This document shows, piece after piece, positions 18,009-27,551 of a DNA stretch of 64,000 nt. The translations under genes were made by a program, and so were the position numbers. The notes under the pieces are model-generated. The model searched no databases. It was given only the letters and a program-made list of their open reading frames with translations, and was not told the origin of the DNA. Within the stretch, counting starts at the first letter, position 1. The number at the start of each line of letters is the position of its first letter. The DNA comes from Ramlibacter aurantiacus (GTDB lineage: Bacteria; Pseudomonadota; Gammaproteobacteria; Burkholderiales; Burkholderiaceae_C). The stretch is from positions 148,704-212,703 of the forward strand of contig NZ_JAEQNA010000002.1 of NCBI RefSeq assembly GCF_016722895.1, in the 5' to 3' direction.

Positions 18009-18725
18009 ATGAAACACCAGCCCCGGGTCCTCGTGGTCGAGGACGAACCGCACATCGCCGAGCTGATCACGGTCAACTTGCGGCACCATGGCTTCACGCC
18101 TGTGTGGAGCGAAGACGGCGACGCCGCTCAGCGCGAACTCGATGCCGTGCTGCCCGACGTGATCCTGCTCGACTGGATGCTGCCCGGCCAGACCGGCCTG
18201 TCGCTGGCCCGCAAGTGGCGCACCGACGCCCGCACCCGTGGCGTGCCGATCCTGATGGTGACGGCGCGGGGCGACGAGCCGGACAAGGTGGCGGGGCTCG
18301 ATGCGGGTGCCGATGACTACATCACCAAACCGTTCTCGACCCAGGAGCTGCTGGCTCGCATCCGCGCCGTGCTGCGCCGACGCGCCCCGGAGCAGTCGAG
18401 CCAGGCGGTGAGCATCGGCGACCTGGTGCTCGATGCCGCCACCCATCGGGTCACCTGGCGTGGCCAGGCGCTCAAGCTCGGGCCCACCGAATTCCGGCTG
18501 CTGAACTACCTCATGACCCATCCCGAACGCGTGCACAGCCGGCCCCAGCTGCTGGACCGCATCTGGGGTGACCATGTCTTCATCGAGGAGCGCACGGTCG
18601 ATGTGCACATCAAGCGGCTGCGCGAGGCGCTGGGAGAAGCCGGCACGCTGGTCGAGACCGTTCGCGGCGCGGGCTATCGGCTGGCCGCGCCGTCGCCGAC
18701 GCCGACATCGGCCCGGGCCGCCTGA
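18009..18725 (+). CDS. phoB: Phosphate regulon response regulator PhoB
   Basis: This 238-residue OmpR-family regulator activates genes with Pho boxes such as the one before pstS. The receiver domain (1–120) has the acidic pair in VVEDEPHIAE, the phospho-acceptor Asp55 in ILLDWMLPG, the switch Thr in VTARG and the Lys in YITKPFS. The C-terminal winged-helix domain contains GPTEFRLLNYLMTHPERVHSR and the RTVDVHIKRLREAL recognition region. It is 16 bp behind phoU and followed by phoR. Confidence 0.97.
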   Translation: MKHQPRVLVVEDEPHIAELITVNLRHHGFTPVWSEDGDAAQRELDAVLPDVILLDWMLPGQTGLSLARKWRTDARTRGVPILMVTARGDEPDKVAGLDAGADDYITKPFSTQELLARIRAVLRRRAPEQSSQAVSIGDLVLDAATHRVTWRGQALKLGPTEFRLLNYLMTHPERVHSRPQLLDRIWGDHVFIEERTVDVHIKRLREALGEAGTLVETVRGAGYRLAAPSPTPTSARAA

Positions 18726-18773
18726 GGTGCGCAGGGTGAGACCCCGGTCGCCGGCCCATGCCGGCTGCGATTC

Positions 18774-20114
18774 ATGACCTGGCGCATCAGCTCCTTCGTG
18801 CTGCTGCTGGCGGTCGGGGGGATCGCCGGCGTCTGGTTGGCGGGGCATTGGGGCGCGGCGCTCGGCGCCGCGCTGGCTGGGGCGACCTGGTTCGTGCTCG
18901 ACCTGCTGCGCGCCTTTCGCGTGCTGAGGTGGCTGCGCCGGCCCGACTCGCGCGACGTCCCGCGCATGAGCGGCGTCTGGGGCGAGGTCACCGACCGGGT
19001 GCGGCGTGCGTTGCGCACCCGCGAACAGGAGACGCAGCAGGCGCAGCTGCGACTGCAGGAGTTCCTGTCGGCCATCCAGGCCTCGCCGAACGGCGTGATC
19101 CTGCTCGATCGGGTGGGGCACATCGAATGGTGCAACCAGACGGCCGCCGCTCACCTGGGCATCGATGCCCAGCGTGATCTGATGCAGCTGATCGGCAACC
19201 TGCTGCGCGACCCGGCTTTCACCGCCTACTGGGCCAGCGGCGACTTCGCGCATGACGTGGTCATCACCGGCCGAGGCAGCCTGCCGAGCCGGCCTGTGCG
19301 TGTGTCGCTGCGGCTGCACCCTTATGGCGAGGGCAGGCTGCTGCTGCTGTCGCGCGATGTCACCACCCTGGAGCAGGCCGAGACCATGCGGCGCGACTTC
19401 GTCGCCAACGTGTCGCACGAAATCCGCACGCCGCTCACGGTGCTCGCCGGCTTCGTCGAGACCTTGCAGAACCTGCCACTGGCCGAGGACGACCGCGCCC
19501 GCTACCTGGGCTTGATGGCGCAGCAGGCGCAGCGCATGCAGTCGCTGGTGAACGATCTGCTCACGCTGTCGCGCCTGGAGGGCAGTCCCACCCCGGGCAC
19601 CGGCGAGTGGACCCCATTGAACACGCTCACGACCCGCTGCGAGTCCGATGCGCGCGCGCTGTCGGACCTGCTGCACAAGCAGCATCGCCTGGTATTCGAG
19701 GCGCCGCCCCGCGCCGACGTGGCGGGCTCGAGTTCGGAGTTGCTCAGCGCGATGTCCAACCTGGTGAGCAATGCGATCCGCTACACCCCCGACGGGCAGG
19801 CCATCGAGGTGCGCTGGCAGCTCGATGACTCGGGCGACCTGGAGTTCAGCGTGCAGGACACCGGCGCCGGCATCGCGCCCGAGCACCTGCCGCGGCTGAC
19901 CGAACGCTTCTACCGGGTGGACCGCAGCCGCTCGCGCGAGACCGGCGGCACCGGCCTGGGGCTGGCCATCGTCAAGCACGTGGTGCAGCGGCATGGTGGC
20001 GAGATGCGCATCGCCAGCACGCCCGGCGCGGGCTCGCGGTTCGCGTTCGTGCTGCCGGCGCAGCGCGTGCGCCAGCTCAGCGGGTCTGTCGCGCAGCCCG
20101 CCACAGCAGCGTGA
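18774..20114 (+). CDS. phoR: Phosphate regulon sensor histidine kinase PhoR
   Basis: This 446-residue membrane kinase phosphorylates PhoB. Two hydrophobic stretches at the N-terminus (about 6–23 and 26–45) are followed by a charged linker and a PAS domain (about 95–200). The dimerisation and phospho-acceptor helix FVANVSHEIRTPL has the acceptor at His215. The ATP-binding domain shows NLVSNAIRYTPDG, VQDTGAGI and GTGLGLAIV. The cluster usually continues into ppk/ppx; here it ends, and the last 38 bp overlap a MATE gene on the other strand. Confidence 0.96.
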   Translation: MTWRISSFVLLLAVGGIAGVWLAGHWGAALGAALAGATWFVLDLLRAFRVLRWLRRPDSRDVPRMSGVWGEVTDRVRRALRTREQETQQAQLRLQEFLSAIQASPNGVILLDRVGHIEWCNQTAAAHLGIDAQRDLMQLIGNLLRDPAFTAYWASGDFAHDVVITGRGSLPSRPVRVSLRLHPYGEGRLLLLSRDVTTLEQAETMRRDFVANVSHEIRTPLTVLAGFVETLQNLPLAEDDRARYLGLMAQQAQRMQSLVNDLLTLSRLEGSPTPGTGEWTPLNTLTTRCESDARALSDLLHKQHRLVFEAPPRADVAGSSSELLSAMSNLVSNAIRYTPDGQAIEVRWQLDDSGDLEFSVQDTGAGIAPEHLPRLTERFYRVDRSRSRETGGTGLGLAIVKHVVQRHGGEMRIASTPGAGSRFAFVLPAQRVRQLSGSVAQPATAA

Positions 20115-21429
20115 GGAAGGCGGTGGCCGTCAGCACCAGGGCCACCGCGCCGCTTCCCCAGAACGCCACCGGTGTGCGCAGCGGCTCCAGTCCGGCGACG
20201 CCCACGTACGCCAGCAGGTAACCGCCGCCCAGGCCCACGCCCCAGAGCAGTACGCAGTACACCAGCAAGGCCGCGGCCGCGATGCCGAAGCTGCGCAGCA
20301 GGAACACGCAAACCGCTTGCATGGCGTCGGCCACGTGGTAGGCCGCGACCCAGGGCAGCAGGGTGCCAGCCAGCGCCACCACGGGCGGATTGGGACCGGC
20401 GAAGAGCCGGGCCAGCGGCTGCTGCAGCACGATGACCGTGAGCGCACTGGCCAACGCGAGGCCGCCGGCCAGCTGCAGGCCCAGCCGCAAGGCCTGCCTG
20501 GCCTTGCGGGCATCGCCGGCTCCCCTCCAGTAGCTCACCCGCGCGCTGGCGGCGATGCCCAGCGACAGGGGCATCATGTACAGCAGCCCGGTGAGGCTGG
20601 CGGCCACCTGGTGGCTGGCCGCGGCCACCGTGCCCAGGCGCGCGATGAACAACGCCATCAGCGTGAACGAGGTGACCTCGACCATGATTGCCAGCCCGGT
20701 CGGGATGCCCAGCCGGGCGAAGCCTCGCAGCGTGGGCCAGTCGGGGCGCTCGAGCGGGTGCCAGATCTGGTAGGGCCGGTAGATCGTGGAGTAGCGCAGC
20801 ATCACCATCGCGAGCGCCACCATGAGCGTGTTGACCACCAGCGTCGCCCAGGCGGCTCCGGCCAGGCCCAGCGGCGGCAGGCCCAGGCCTCCAAATACGA
20901 ACCAGATCGACAGCGGCACCTTCACGGCCAGGGAGCCGATCTGCACCCAGGTCACCAGCAGCGGCTTGCCCAGGCTCTGGTTGAGCGTGCTGAACAGACG
21001 GAACAGCAGTGCGGCCGGCAGGGCGAACGCCAGGATGGCCAGGTACTCGCGGACGTCGCCCTGCAGGTGCACGGGGATCTCGGTCGCGTCCAGCAGCGGC
21101 CCCGGGTTGAGCAGCGCGCCCATGCCGAGCACCGTCGCCACGCCAGCCACGTAGACGGACTGGCGCACCGATCGGCCCAGCTCCAGGTTATCGGCCCGGC
21201 CGCGCAGGTGCGACCAGATCGGCAGCTGCGCGGTGAGCACGCCCATCAAGCCCACGAAGACGCTGATGTACACGGCCGACCCGACCGACAGCCCCGCCAG
21301 CGCTTCGCTCGAGTACCGGCCGGCGACCAGCGTGTCGGTCAGGCCGAAGGCCATCACGGCCACCTGTCCCGCCAGCACGGTGCCGGCGTGCCGGGCGATG
21401 GTGCCGACCTCCGAGGGCCGCACGGTCAT
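20077..21429 (-). CDS. MATE family multidrug/cation exporter
   Basis: This 450-residue polytopic protein has about 12 predicted membrane helices in two similar halves, as in the MATE (NorM-type) family that expels drugs by Na+ or H+ antiport. Early segments (MAFGLTDTLVAGRYSSEAL) and GIPTGLAIMVEVTSF in the second half are family-typical. The ATG at 21429 overlaps the stop of the upstream gene by 4 nt (ATGA), so the two are co-translated. An upstream reading extension lies wholly inside that gene and was rejected. The 3' end overlaps phoR convergently by 38 bp. Confidence 0.9.
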   Translation of the reverse strand: MTVRPSEVGTIARHAGTVLAGQVAVMAFGLTDTLVAGRYSSEALAGLSVGSAVYISVFVGLMGVLTAQLPIWSHLRGRADNLELGRSVRQSVYVAGVATVLGMGALLNPGPLLDATEIPVHLQGDVREYLAILAFALPAALLFRLFSTLNQSLGKPLLVTWVQIGSLAVKVPLSIWFVFGGLGLPPLGLAGAAWATLVVNTLMVALAMVMLRYSTIYRPYQIWHPLERPDWPTLRGFARLGIPTGLAIMVEVTSFTLMALFIARLGTVAAASHQVAASLTGLLYMMPLSLGIAASARVSYWRGAGDARKARQALRLGLQLAGGLALASALTVIVLQQPLARLFAGPNPPVVALAGTLLPWVAAYHVADAMQAVCVFLLRSFGIAAAALLVYCVLLWGVGLGGGYLLAYVGVAGLEPLRTPVAFWGSGAVALVLTATAFLTLLWRAARQTR

Positions 21430-23096
21430 CGGGAGGGCTGCCGGCGCTGGACGCGCAGGGTATCGGCCGCGTCGGCCGGACGTCGCACCACCGCCACGGT
21501 CTGCCAGCCCTGCGTTCCCAGGTCGGTCACCGCGGCGGCGAGCAGGCGCCAAGGGCACGAATCGGACTCCCCGGCCTCGCGCAGGTCGAGGCCGGCGTGG
21601 TACTGGAGCGCCGCGATCTGTCCGCGGGCGAGCCCGGCGACTTCCACGCAGCCGGGCGCGTCCATCGCCCGCAGCACGCCGCGCACGGTGGGCACGTAGC
21701 TGCGCGCGTAGTCGAGCACCGGCAGCCACAGCGTCATCACCAGCAGCCAGCACAGGGCCGCGCCCCCGGCAGGCAGCACCAGGGACTTCCACAGCGCAGA
21801 ACGGTGCCGGCCCACGCGCCATCGCACGAGCGCCGCCCACGCCAGGGTGCCGGCCAGCGCCAGGACGAACGCCAGCAACGAGAAGCTGGGCTCATAGCCC
21901 GGTGCCAGCTTGTAGACATTGGAGGCGGGCTTGGCCGGCACGCCGGTCTGCAGCGAGATCCAGACGACCCAGATCACCAGCACGCAACCGGTGAAGAAGA
22001 GCAGGGTGAACCAGTCGATCACGGCCGAGACGTTGCGGCTGAGGGTCGGCAGTGCAAAGGCGGCGAGCGCGGCCAGGGCCGGCAGCGCCAGCAGCAAGGC
22101 GCGGTCGCTCGGCGAGCTGAGCAGGGCCGAGCCGACGCCGATCGCGGTGATCCACAGCGGCAGGGCCACATGTCGACTTTCGAGCTGGCGCCGCCAGCGC
22201 CACAGCGTCCAGGCTGCCAGCGGCCATGCCGGCCAGGTGAACCAGACCAACAGCCTCGCCAGGCTGCGCCAGTCGCGATCGATGTCCACGCGCCAGCGCC
22301 ACAGGTCGAGTTCGCTGGCCATCCAGCCCAGCGCCAGGGCGAACACCGTAGCGGCTGCGGCGACCCAGCGGGTCGGGGCCTGCCGGTCGGGGCGGGCGTC
22401 CCCCCCGTCATCGAGCAGCAGGAGGACGGCGCCGCCCAATGCGATGAGAACCGCCGTCGTCGGCGCCCCGCTCAAGGCGAGTCCGCTCAACCCGAGGGCC
22501 AGGGCGAGGCCGGGAATCAGCAGCCGCTGCGGCGGCGCGGCAAAGCCGTAGAAGGCCAGCGCCAGGCAGCCCAGCTGCGTGAGGGCGGGCGTGGTCTCGT
22601 GCGACAGCTGGCCCAGGCCCAAGCAGGCGACCAGGGCGAGCAGCCCGGCGTCGGCCATGGTGCGGGCATAGTCGATGGGACTGGCCTCGCCGCCGAACGC
22701 GAAGGCCACGGGCTGCGCCTTCTGCCGCCGCGCCAGGTGGTAGATGGCCCACCAGGTTGCCGCCAGCGTGAGGGCCAGCACGCCCATGAACACGATGCGC
22801 ACCGAAAGGTCGGCATCCCATCCGGAGGGGGTCGCCCTGATCGCCCAGGCGCCAAGCCAATAGGGCAGCAGCGCGTCGAATTCGGGCGGGCGCCCGAGCA
22901 GCGTCGGCGCCAGCCACGAACTGTTGCCGATGGCGAGCTGGAACATGTAGCCGAAGGCCGTCATGTCCTGCGCCTTCCACGGTTCGCGCCCGAGGAAGCC
23001 GGCCAGCACATAGGCCGCGCATAGCAGCAGCAGGGCCCAGCGCGGCAAGGGCCGCACGGCGGTCTGCGCCACGATGGCGGGGGTGGGATGCATCAC
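21426..23096 (-). CDS. Polytopic membrane protein, glycosyltransferase-39-like
   Basis: This is a 556-residue protein with about ten or more predicted membrane helices. The N-terminal part (GREPWKAQDMTAFGYMFQLA, about 36–55) has the acidic residue in a periplasmic loop after helix 1 seen in ArnT/PMT-type (GT39) enzymes, which use polyprenyl-phosphate sugars. The C-terminal ~100 residues form a soluble domain. The substrate is unknown. By the spacing rule seen elsewhere here, GTG 23096 (7 nt after CATAAT) is the likely start; ATG 23093 is the alternative. It is translationally coupled to the MATE gene downstream. Confidence 0.6.
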   Translation of the reverse strand: MMHPTPAIVAQTAVRPLPRWALLLLCAAYVLAGFLGREPWKAQDMTAFGYMFQLAIGNSSWLAPTLLGRPPEFDALLPYWLGAWAIRATPSGWDADLSVRIVFMGVLALTLAATWWAIYHLARRQKAQPVAFAFGGEASPIDYARTMADAGLLALVACLGLGQLSHETTPALTQLGCLALAFYGFAAPPQRLLIPGLALALGLSGLALSGAPTTAVLIALGGAVLLLLDDGGDARPDRQAPTRWVAAAATVFALALGWMASELDLWRWRVDIDRDWRSLARLLVWFTWPAWPLAAWTLWRWRRQLESRHVALPLWITAIGVGSALLSSPSDRALLLALPALAALAAFALPTLSRNVSAVIDWFTLLFFTGCVLVIWVVWISLQTGVPAKPASNVYKLAPGYEPSFSLLAFVLALAGTLAWAALVRWRVGRHRSALWKSLVLPAGGAALCWLLVMTLWLPVLDYARSYVPTVRGVLRAMDAPGCVEVAGLARGQIAALQYHAGLDLREAGESDSCPWRLLAAAVTDLGTQGWQTVAVVRRPADAADTLRVQRRQPSR

Positions 23097-23103
23097 GCGC
23101 GCG

Positions 23104-23109
23104 ATTATG
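23104..23109 (-). promoter_or_regulatory. -10-like CATAAT 7 nt before the GT39-like gene
   Basis: On the minus strand, CATAAT is followed by 7 nt and then GTG (23096). The geometry fits a leaderless transcript. Confidence 0.4.
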
Positions 23110-23115
23110 GGAGCA

Positions 23116-23149
23116 GAAAAAAAGGCAGCCCGGTCGCCCGGACTGCCTT
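23116..23149 (-). terminator. Intrinsic terminator after rpmE2
   Basis: On the minus strand, AAGGCAGTCCGG pairs with CCGGGCTGCCTT (one mismatch) and is followed by a T tract of eight. It ends the leftward rpmE2 transcript. Confidence 0.9.
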
Positions 23150-23189
23150 GTGTGTGCGGAAGGCCCGTCGGACCTTCGGTGGCAGGCGC

Positions 23190-23447
23190 TTACGGCTTGG
23201 CAGCGGTCTTGCCGAAACGATTGCGGAACTTCTCGACGCGACCGCCCATGGTGTCCACCGACTTCTGGGTGCCGGTGTAGAAGGGGTGCGACTCGCTGGA
23301 CGTGTCCAGCTTGTAAAGCGGATATTGCTTGCCTTCGAAGGTGTCGGTCTCGCGCGTGTTCGCGCACGAGCGCGTCACGAACTTGAAACCGTTGGAGAGG
23401 TCCACGAAGAGCACTTCGCGGTAGTTGGGGTGGATGCCTTCTTTCAT
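23190..23447 (-). CDS. rpmE2: 50S ribosomal protein L31, type B
   Basis: This 85-residue ribosomal protein begins [18 protein letters not shown] and contains [21 protein letters not shown], the L31 signature. Type B (zinc-free) is assigned because the CxxC pairs of type A are missing; only one Cys remains. The ATG at 23447 has AAGG upstream. Longer forms to 23486 lack family support. It has its own promoter (TATAAT at 23519–23524) and terminator, so it is a single-gene unit beside rho. Confidence 0.96.
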   Translation of the reverse strand: MKEGIHPNYREVLFVDLSNGFKFVTRSCANTRETDTFEGKQYPLYKLDTSSESHPFYTGTQKSVDTMGGRVEKFRNRFGKTAAKP

Positions 23448-23518
23448 GGATACGACCTTGTCAGGTGCGGGAGCCGGCCTGGCCAATCCAGGCTACTTTC
23501 CGCGGGGAAAAACGCGAG

Positions 23519-23524
23519 ATTATA
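23519..23524 (-). promoter_or_regulatory. -10 TATAAT of rpmE2
   Basis: A perfect TATAAT on the minus strand lies 71 nt upstream of the rpmE2 ATG. The -35 region is weak (TGGGAC-like). Confidence 0.5.
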
Positions 23525-23707
23525 AGTTGGGAGCGCCAGTGTCCCAGGAAGGGGGCCAAGTCGAGCGCCAAGAGCCGCACGGGAGGTACCGCAGAGCCGC
23601 AGCGAGCGGCGCGAGGTTGCGCCGAGCATCGCAGCCGTACGTCGGTACGGCGAGAAGCGCAGGTGCAAGATCGCCCCGCACAGCAGGCTATGCGGGCCTC
23701 CCGAACC

Positions 23708-24973
23708 TCAGCCGCCGCGGCGCATCATGTCGAAGAACTCGACGTTGGTCTTGGTGGCCTTCATCGACTTGAGCACCATCTCCATGGCCTCGATCTCGTC
23801 CATGTTGTACATGAACTGTCGCAGGATGCGGGTCTTCTGCAGGATCTCGGGGGCCAGCAGCAATTCTTCGCGGCGGGTGCCCGAGCGATTGAGCTGGATG
23901 GAAGGGAACACCCGTTTCTCGTACAGGCGGCGGTCGAGGTGCAGTTCACAGTTGCCCGTGCCCTTGAACTCCTCGAAGATGACCTCGTCCATGCGGCTGC
24001 CCGTATCGATCAGCGCGGTGGCGATGATGGTCAGCGAGCCGCCTTCTTCCACGTTGCGCGCCGCGCCCAGGAATCGCTTGGGCCGCTGCAGGGCGTTGGC
24101 GTCGACGCCGCCGGTCAGCACCTTGCCCGAGGACGGCACCACGTTGTTGTAGGCGCGGGCCAGGCGGGTGATCGAGTCCAGGAGGATCACCACGTCCTTC
24201 TTGAGTTCGACTAGGCGCTTGGCGCGCTCGATCACCATCTCGGCCACGTGCACGTGGCGAGCGGCCGGCTCGTCGAAGGTGGAGGCGATCACCTCGGCCT
24301 TCACCGAACGCTGCATGTCGGTCACTTCCTCGGGCCGCTCGTCCACCAGCAGCACCATCATGTAGCTGTCGGGGTAGTTGGCGGAAATGGCGTGGGCCAT
24401 GTGCTGCATCATCACCGTCTTGCCGCTCTTGGGCGGCGCCACGATCAGGGCGCGCTGGCCCTTGCCGATGGGCGCGATGATGTCGATGACGCGGCCGGTG
24501 ATGTTCTCCTCGCCCTTGAGGTTCTCCCGCTCCAGGCGCATCTGCTCACGCGGGAACAGCGGCGTGAGGTTCTCGAACATGATCTTGTGCTTGTTGTCCT
24601 CGGGAGGACGGCCGTTGACCTTGTCGAGCTTGGTGAGTGCGAAGTAGCGCTCGCCGTCCTTGGGCGTGCGCACCTCGCCTTCGATCATGTCGCCGGTGTG
24701 CAGGTTGAAGCGGCGAACCTGGCTGGGCGAGATGTAGATGTCGTCGGTGCTGGCGGTGTAGCTCGTGTCGGGGCTGCGCAGGAAGCCGAAGCCATCGGGC
24801 AGGATCTCGAGCACGCCATCGGCGAACACCTGCTCACCGGCACGCGCGCGCTTCTTGATGATGGCGAACATGAGCTCTTGCTTGCGCATGCGCCCGGTGT
24901 TCTCGATCTCAAGCTCTTCTGCTTGCTTGAGGACTTCGGAGACGTGCAGTGCCTTGAGTTCGTTCAAATGCAT
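23708..24973 (-). CDS. rho: Transcription termination factor Rho
   Basis: This 421-residue hexameric RNA helicase terminates untranslated transcripts. The N-terminal Rho domain ([20 protein letters not shown]) is followed by the cold-shock-like RNA-binding domain (GFGFLRSP.., about 50–120). Next come the Walker A APPKSGKT (179–186), the Walker [17 protein letters not shown], the Q-loop region [10 protein letters not shown] and the R-loop [14 protein letters not shown]. It lies downstream of trxA with a 196-bp spacer that contains a long hairpin. The length matches E. coli Rho (419). Confidence 0.99.
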   Translation of the reverse strand: MHLNELKALHVSEVLKQAEELEIENTGRMRKQELMFAIIKKRARAGEQVFADGVLEILPDGFGFLRSPDTSYTASTDDIYISPSQVRRFNLHTGDMIEGEVRTPKDGERYFALTKLDKVNGRPPEDNKHKIMFENLTPLFPREQMRLERENLKGEENITGRVIDIIAPIGKGQRALIVAPPKSGKTVMMQHMAHAISANYPDSYMMVLLVDERPEEVTDMQRSVKAEVIASTFDEPAARHVHVAEMVIERAKRLVELKKDVVILLDSITRLARAYNNVVPSSGKVLTGGVDANALQRPKRFLGAARNVEEGGSLTIIATALIDTGSRMDEVIFEEFKGTGNCELHLDRRLYEKRVFPSIQLNRSGTRREELLLAPEILQKTRILRQFMYNMDEIEAMEMVLKSMKATKTNVEFFDMMRRGG

Positions 24974-25029
24974 GGCGTGGGACTCGGGATGGCACCCCTT
25001 GCGAGGTTCTTCTTGAAGATCTAGGGGAG

Positions 25030-25066
25030 GGTCTGCGCGAGAGGCGAGAGGAGTGCCTCGCAGACC
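25030..25066 (-). promoter_or_regulatory. Hairpin in the trxA–rho spacer (rho leader)
   Basis: GGTCTGCG (25030–25037) pairs with CGCAGACC (25059–25066), with an inner AGGC/GCCT pair. It sits in the leader of rho. In other bacteria the rho leader mediates autogenous termination; that role is inferred here. No T run follows on the minus strand. Confidence 0.4.
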
Positions 25067-25169
25067 GGGAGCTCGACCCGGATGCCCAAGTGGGCGACCG
25101 GTGAATTGACGGGGATTATAGGGAGGAAAGCTGGGGCGACTGGCATTCGCCCCCCTCTGTTTCGCTGGT

Positions 25170-25502
25170 TCAGGCCAGTTGCTGATCGATGAAGGCGGTG
25201 AGCTGGGCTTTGCTCATGGCGCCGACCTTGGTGGCCGCGAGCTGGCCGTTCTTGAAGATCATCAGCGTGGGAATGCCGCGGATGCCGAACTTGCCCGGAA
25301 CCTCGCGGTTCTCGTCGACGTTCATCTTGGCGACGACCAGGCGATCCTGGTAGGTGCTGGACACCTCGTCGAGAATGGGCGCGATCATCTTGCAGGGGCC
25401 GCACCACTCGGCCCAATAGTCCACCAGCACCGGTTTGTCGGACTTCAAGACTTCGGCTTCGAAAGAGCTGTCGGAAACGTTCTTGATGAGTTGGCTGGCC
25501 AT
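25170..25502 (-). CDS. trxA: Thioredoxin 1
   Basis: This 110-residue cytoplasmic dithiol reductant has the active site WCGPC at 33–37 in [16 protein letters not shown], the buried Asp in VLVDYWAEW and the cis-Pro in [12 protein letters not shown]. The ATG at 25502 gives [11 protein letters not shown], with an upstream AGGAA. Upstream in-frame extensions run antisense to the flavoprotein gene and were rejected. It precedes rho, a conserved betaproteobacterial pair, and is divergent from the flavoprotein gene. Confidence 0.98.
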   Translation of the reverse strand: MASQLIKNVSDSSFEAEVLKSDKPVLVDYWAEWCGPCKMIAPILDEVSSTYQDRLVVAKMNVDENREVPGKFGIRGIPTLMIFKNGQLAATKVGAMSKAQLTAFIDQQLA

Positions 25503-25653
25503 ATTGAGATTCCTGGGGGCTTCGGCCGGGGGCCGCAAGGTACAGTGCGAGGCATTGTGACAGAAACAGGTTCCCGCCTGCGCCGGGGCTGGAACCCACG
25601 CACCGGTCGCCGCGCACCGACGCCGGCGGCAGCTGCGCCAGCCCGAATCCCTG

Positions 25654-26868
25654 ATGAAAGTTGTTGTGATCGGCGCCGGGCCCGCAGGCCTGGCGGCCGC
25701 CGAAGTGCTGTGCTCGAACGGCGTCGCCGTCGAGGTCTTCGATGCCATGCCGTCGGCTGGACGCAAGTTCCTGCTCGCGGGTCGAGGTGGCTTGAACCTC
25801 ACCCATTCCGAGCCCCTCGAGACCTTCCTCTCGCGATACCGGCCGCGCAATCCGCTGCTCGATCGCGCCGTGCGGAGCTTCGGTCCGGATGCGTTGCGGG
25901 ACTGGTCCGATGGGCTGGGCGTGCCGACCTTCGTGGGCAGCTCGGGCCGCGTGTTCCCGCGCGACTTCAAGGCGGCGCCGCTGCTGCGCGCCTGGCTCCA
26001 CCGCTTGCGCGCGGGTGGCGTGGTGTTCCACATGCGGCAACGCTGGCTGGACCTTGGCGAGGATGGGCGATCGGTCCGGCTCGCCGCGCCGGACGGTGAA
26101 CGAACGGTTCGCGCCGATGCGGTCGTGCTGGCCCTGGGCGGCGCGAGCTGGCCCCGGCTGGGATCGGATGGTGCCTGGCAGTCCGTGCTGCAGGCGCGAG
26201 GAATCGCCCTGCGGCCGCTGGTGCCGGCCAACTGCGGCTTCGATGTGCCGGGCGGCTGGAGCGGGCATTTCGCATCGCGCTTCGCAGGACAGCCGTTCAA
26301 GTCGGTGGCGGTGGAGGTCGAAGGGACTCGGCGGCTCGGCGAATTCGTGGCGACGGAATCCGGCATCGAGGGCAGCCTGGTCTACGCGTTCTCCGCCGCG
26401 CTGCGCGATCGCATCGCCAGCGAGGGCCACGCCACGCTGCGACTCGATCTGCTGCCCGCCCGCAGCTTCGAGCAGGTGCTGTCCGAGGTGTCGCACCCAC
26501 GCGGCTCGCGCTCGCTCTCCAGCCACCTCAAGAGCCGCCTCGGGCTCGAAGGCATCAAGCTCGGCATCCTGCACGAGCGGCTGTCCCGGGAGGCTCTGCA
26601 CGACCCGATGCGCCTGGCCGGATCCATCAAGTCGCTGGCCCTGCGCCTGGCGGCGCCACGGCCGATCGAGGAGGCCATCAGCAGCGCCGGTGGCGTGTGC
26701 TTCGAGTCCCTTGACGAGCACTTGATGCTGCAGGCCCTCCCGGGTGTGTTTTGCGCGGGCGAGATGCTGGACTGGGAGGCGCCCACTGGCGGCTACCTGC
26801 TCACCGCCAGCATCGCCACCGGGCGCCTCGCGGGAACCGGCGTGCTGCGCCACCTGGGCCGTGCCTAG
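25654..26868 (+). CDS. TIGR03862 / HI0933-type flavoprotein
   Basis: This 404-residue FAD-binding protein has the Rossmann dinucleotide motif [15 protein letters not shown] at the N-terminus. [19 protein letters not shown], a hallmark of the HI0933-like group, follows. [17 protein letters not shown] and the C-terminal [20 protein letters not shown] (FAD contact) are also present. Members are often annotated as NAD(P)/FAD-dependent oxidoreductases, but their reaction is not established. ATG 25654 is the first start after the divergent trxA promoter region. Confidence 0.88.
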   Translation: MKVVVIGAGPAGLAAAEVLCSNGVAVEVFDAMPSAGRKFLLAGRGGLNLTHSEPLETFLSRYRPRNPLLDRAVRSFGPDALRDWSDGLGVPTFVGSSGRVFPRDFKAAPLLRAWLHRLRAGGVVFHMRQRWLDLGEDGRSVRLAAPDGERTVRADAVVLALGGASWPRLGSDGAWQSVLQARGIALRPLVPANCGFDVPGGWSGHFASRFAGQPFKSVAVEVEGTRRLGEFVATESGIEGSLVYAFSAALRDRIASEGHATLRLDLLPARSFEQVLSEVSHPRGSRSLSSHLKSRLGLEGIKLGILHERLSREALHDPMRLAGSIKSLALRLAAPRPIEEAISSAGGVCFESLDEHLMLQALPGVFCAGEMLDWEAPTGGYLLTASIATGRLAGTGVLRHLGRA

Positions 26869-27374
26869 AACTGCACCTTGTAGTAGATGCTGACGCGGCC
26901 GTTGCGCCTCGCCAGCGATAACTTCGCGCCGTTGTCCAGTTGGACGCCCAGCAGGTCACGCAGGGACAAGCTGCGCTCGGGCGGCATCTGCATTTCGACG
27001 CGGGCGCCGTAAACGCCAGGCTCGTCGGCCACCCCGCGGTCCGCATCGCCCGCGTGCCGCAAGCGACGCCAGAGCTGGGCCTGCACCGGCTGCCCGGCCA
27101 CAGGTTCGCCACGCCACTGCAAACCCAGCTTCAATCCTTGAGCGCCAGCGGCACCCGACGCGCGTGCACGCTCCGCCCAGTCCACGGATCCCGCCCGCGC
27201 CGGTGCGGGCTCGTTCGCCAGCAGCAACTCGATGCTCGGAAAGCGTTGCGGCTCGGCATCCGCCATCGCGCCGGCCATCGGTCCCACGAGCAGCACGATG
27301 CCAAGGGCTGCATTCCGAAAGCGTGCGGCCTCCCTTCGAGAACATTGGCCGGCTTGATGCTGCACCGTTTCCAT
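26865..27374 (-). CDS. Hypothetical exported protein
   Basis: This 169-residue protein has no family I recognise. A Sec-type signal is visible (ALGIVLLVGPMAGAMA, cleavage before DAEPQR near residue 40), although the n-region is unusually long (about 22 residues), so a later start is possible. The mature part (about 130 residues) contains WRGEPVAGQPVQAQLWRRLR and ends in alternating polar/hydrophobic strands ([13 protein letters not shown]). A terminal Phe recalls an outer-membrane or periplasmic beta protein. Its stop overlaps the flavoprotein stop by 2 bp, tail to tail. Confidence 0.55.
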   Translation of the reverse strand: METVQHQAGQCSRREAARFRNAALGIVLLVGPMAGAMADAEPQRFPSIELLLANEPAPARAGSVDWAERARASGAAGAQGLKLGLQWRGEPVAGQPVQAQLWRRLRHAGDADRGVADEPGVYGARVEMQMPPERSLSLRDLLGVQLDNGAKLSLARRNGRVSIYYKVQF

Positions 27375-27551
27375 GTTGTCAACCTCCCTGCTGGAACTCA
27401 GCGTAGGCCGGCGGCCCGTGGGTGCAGGTGGGAGCCAGGCGCGGGCGCTTGTAGTCGACCTTCGATCCGCAAGGCGGCTCTGCGCCTACCATCGCGACGG
27501 GCCGCCGCTGGGCGTCGGCTCCATCGACATCAACAACGAAAAGGAGTGTCC

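Noticed and set aside
23560..23707. Possible small RNA or terminator behind rho
   Set aside because: Short hairpins (CCCGCA/TGCGGG) are visible but without a T tract or recognisable RNA family; too weak to list.
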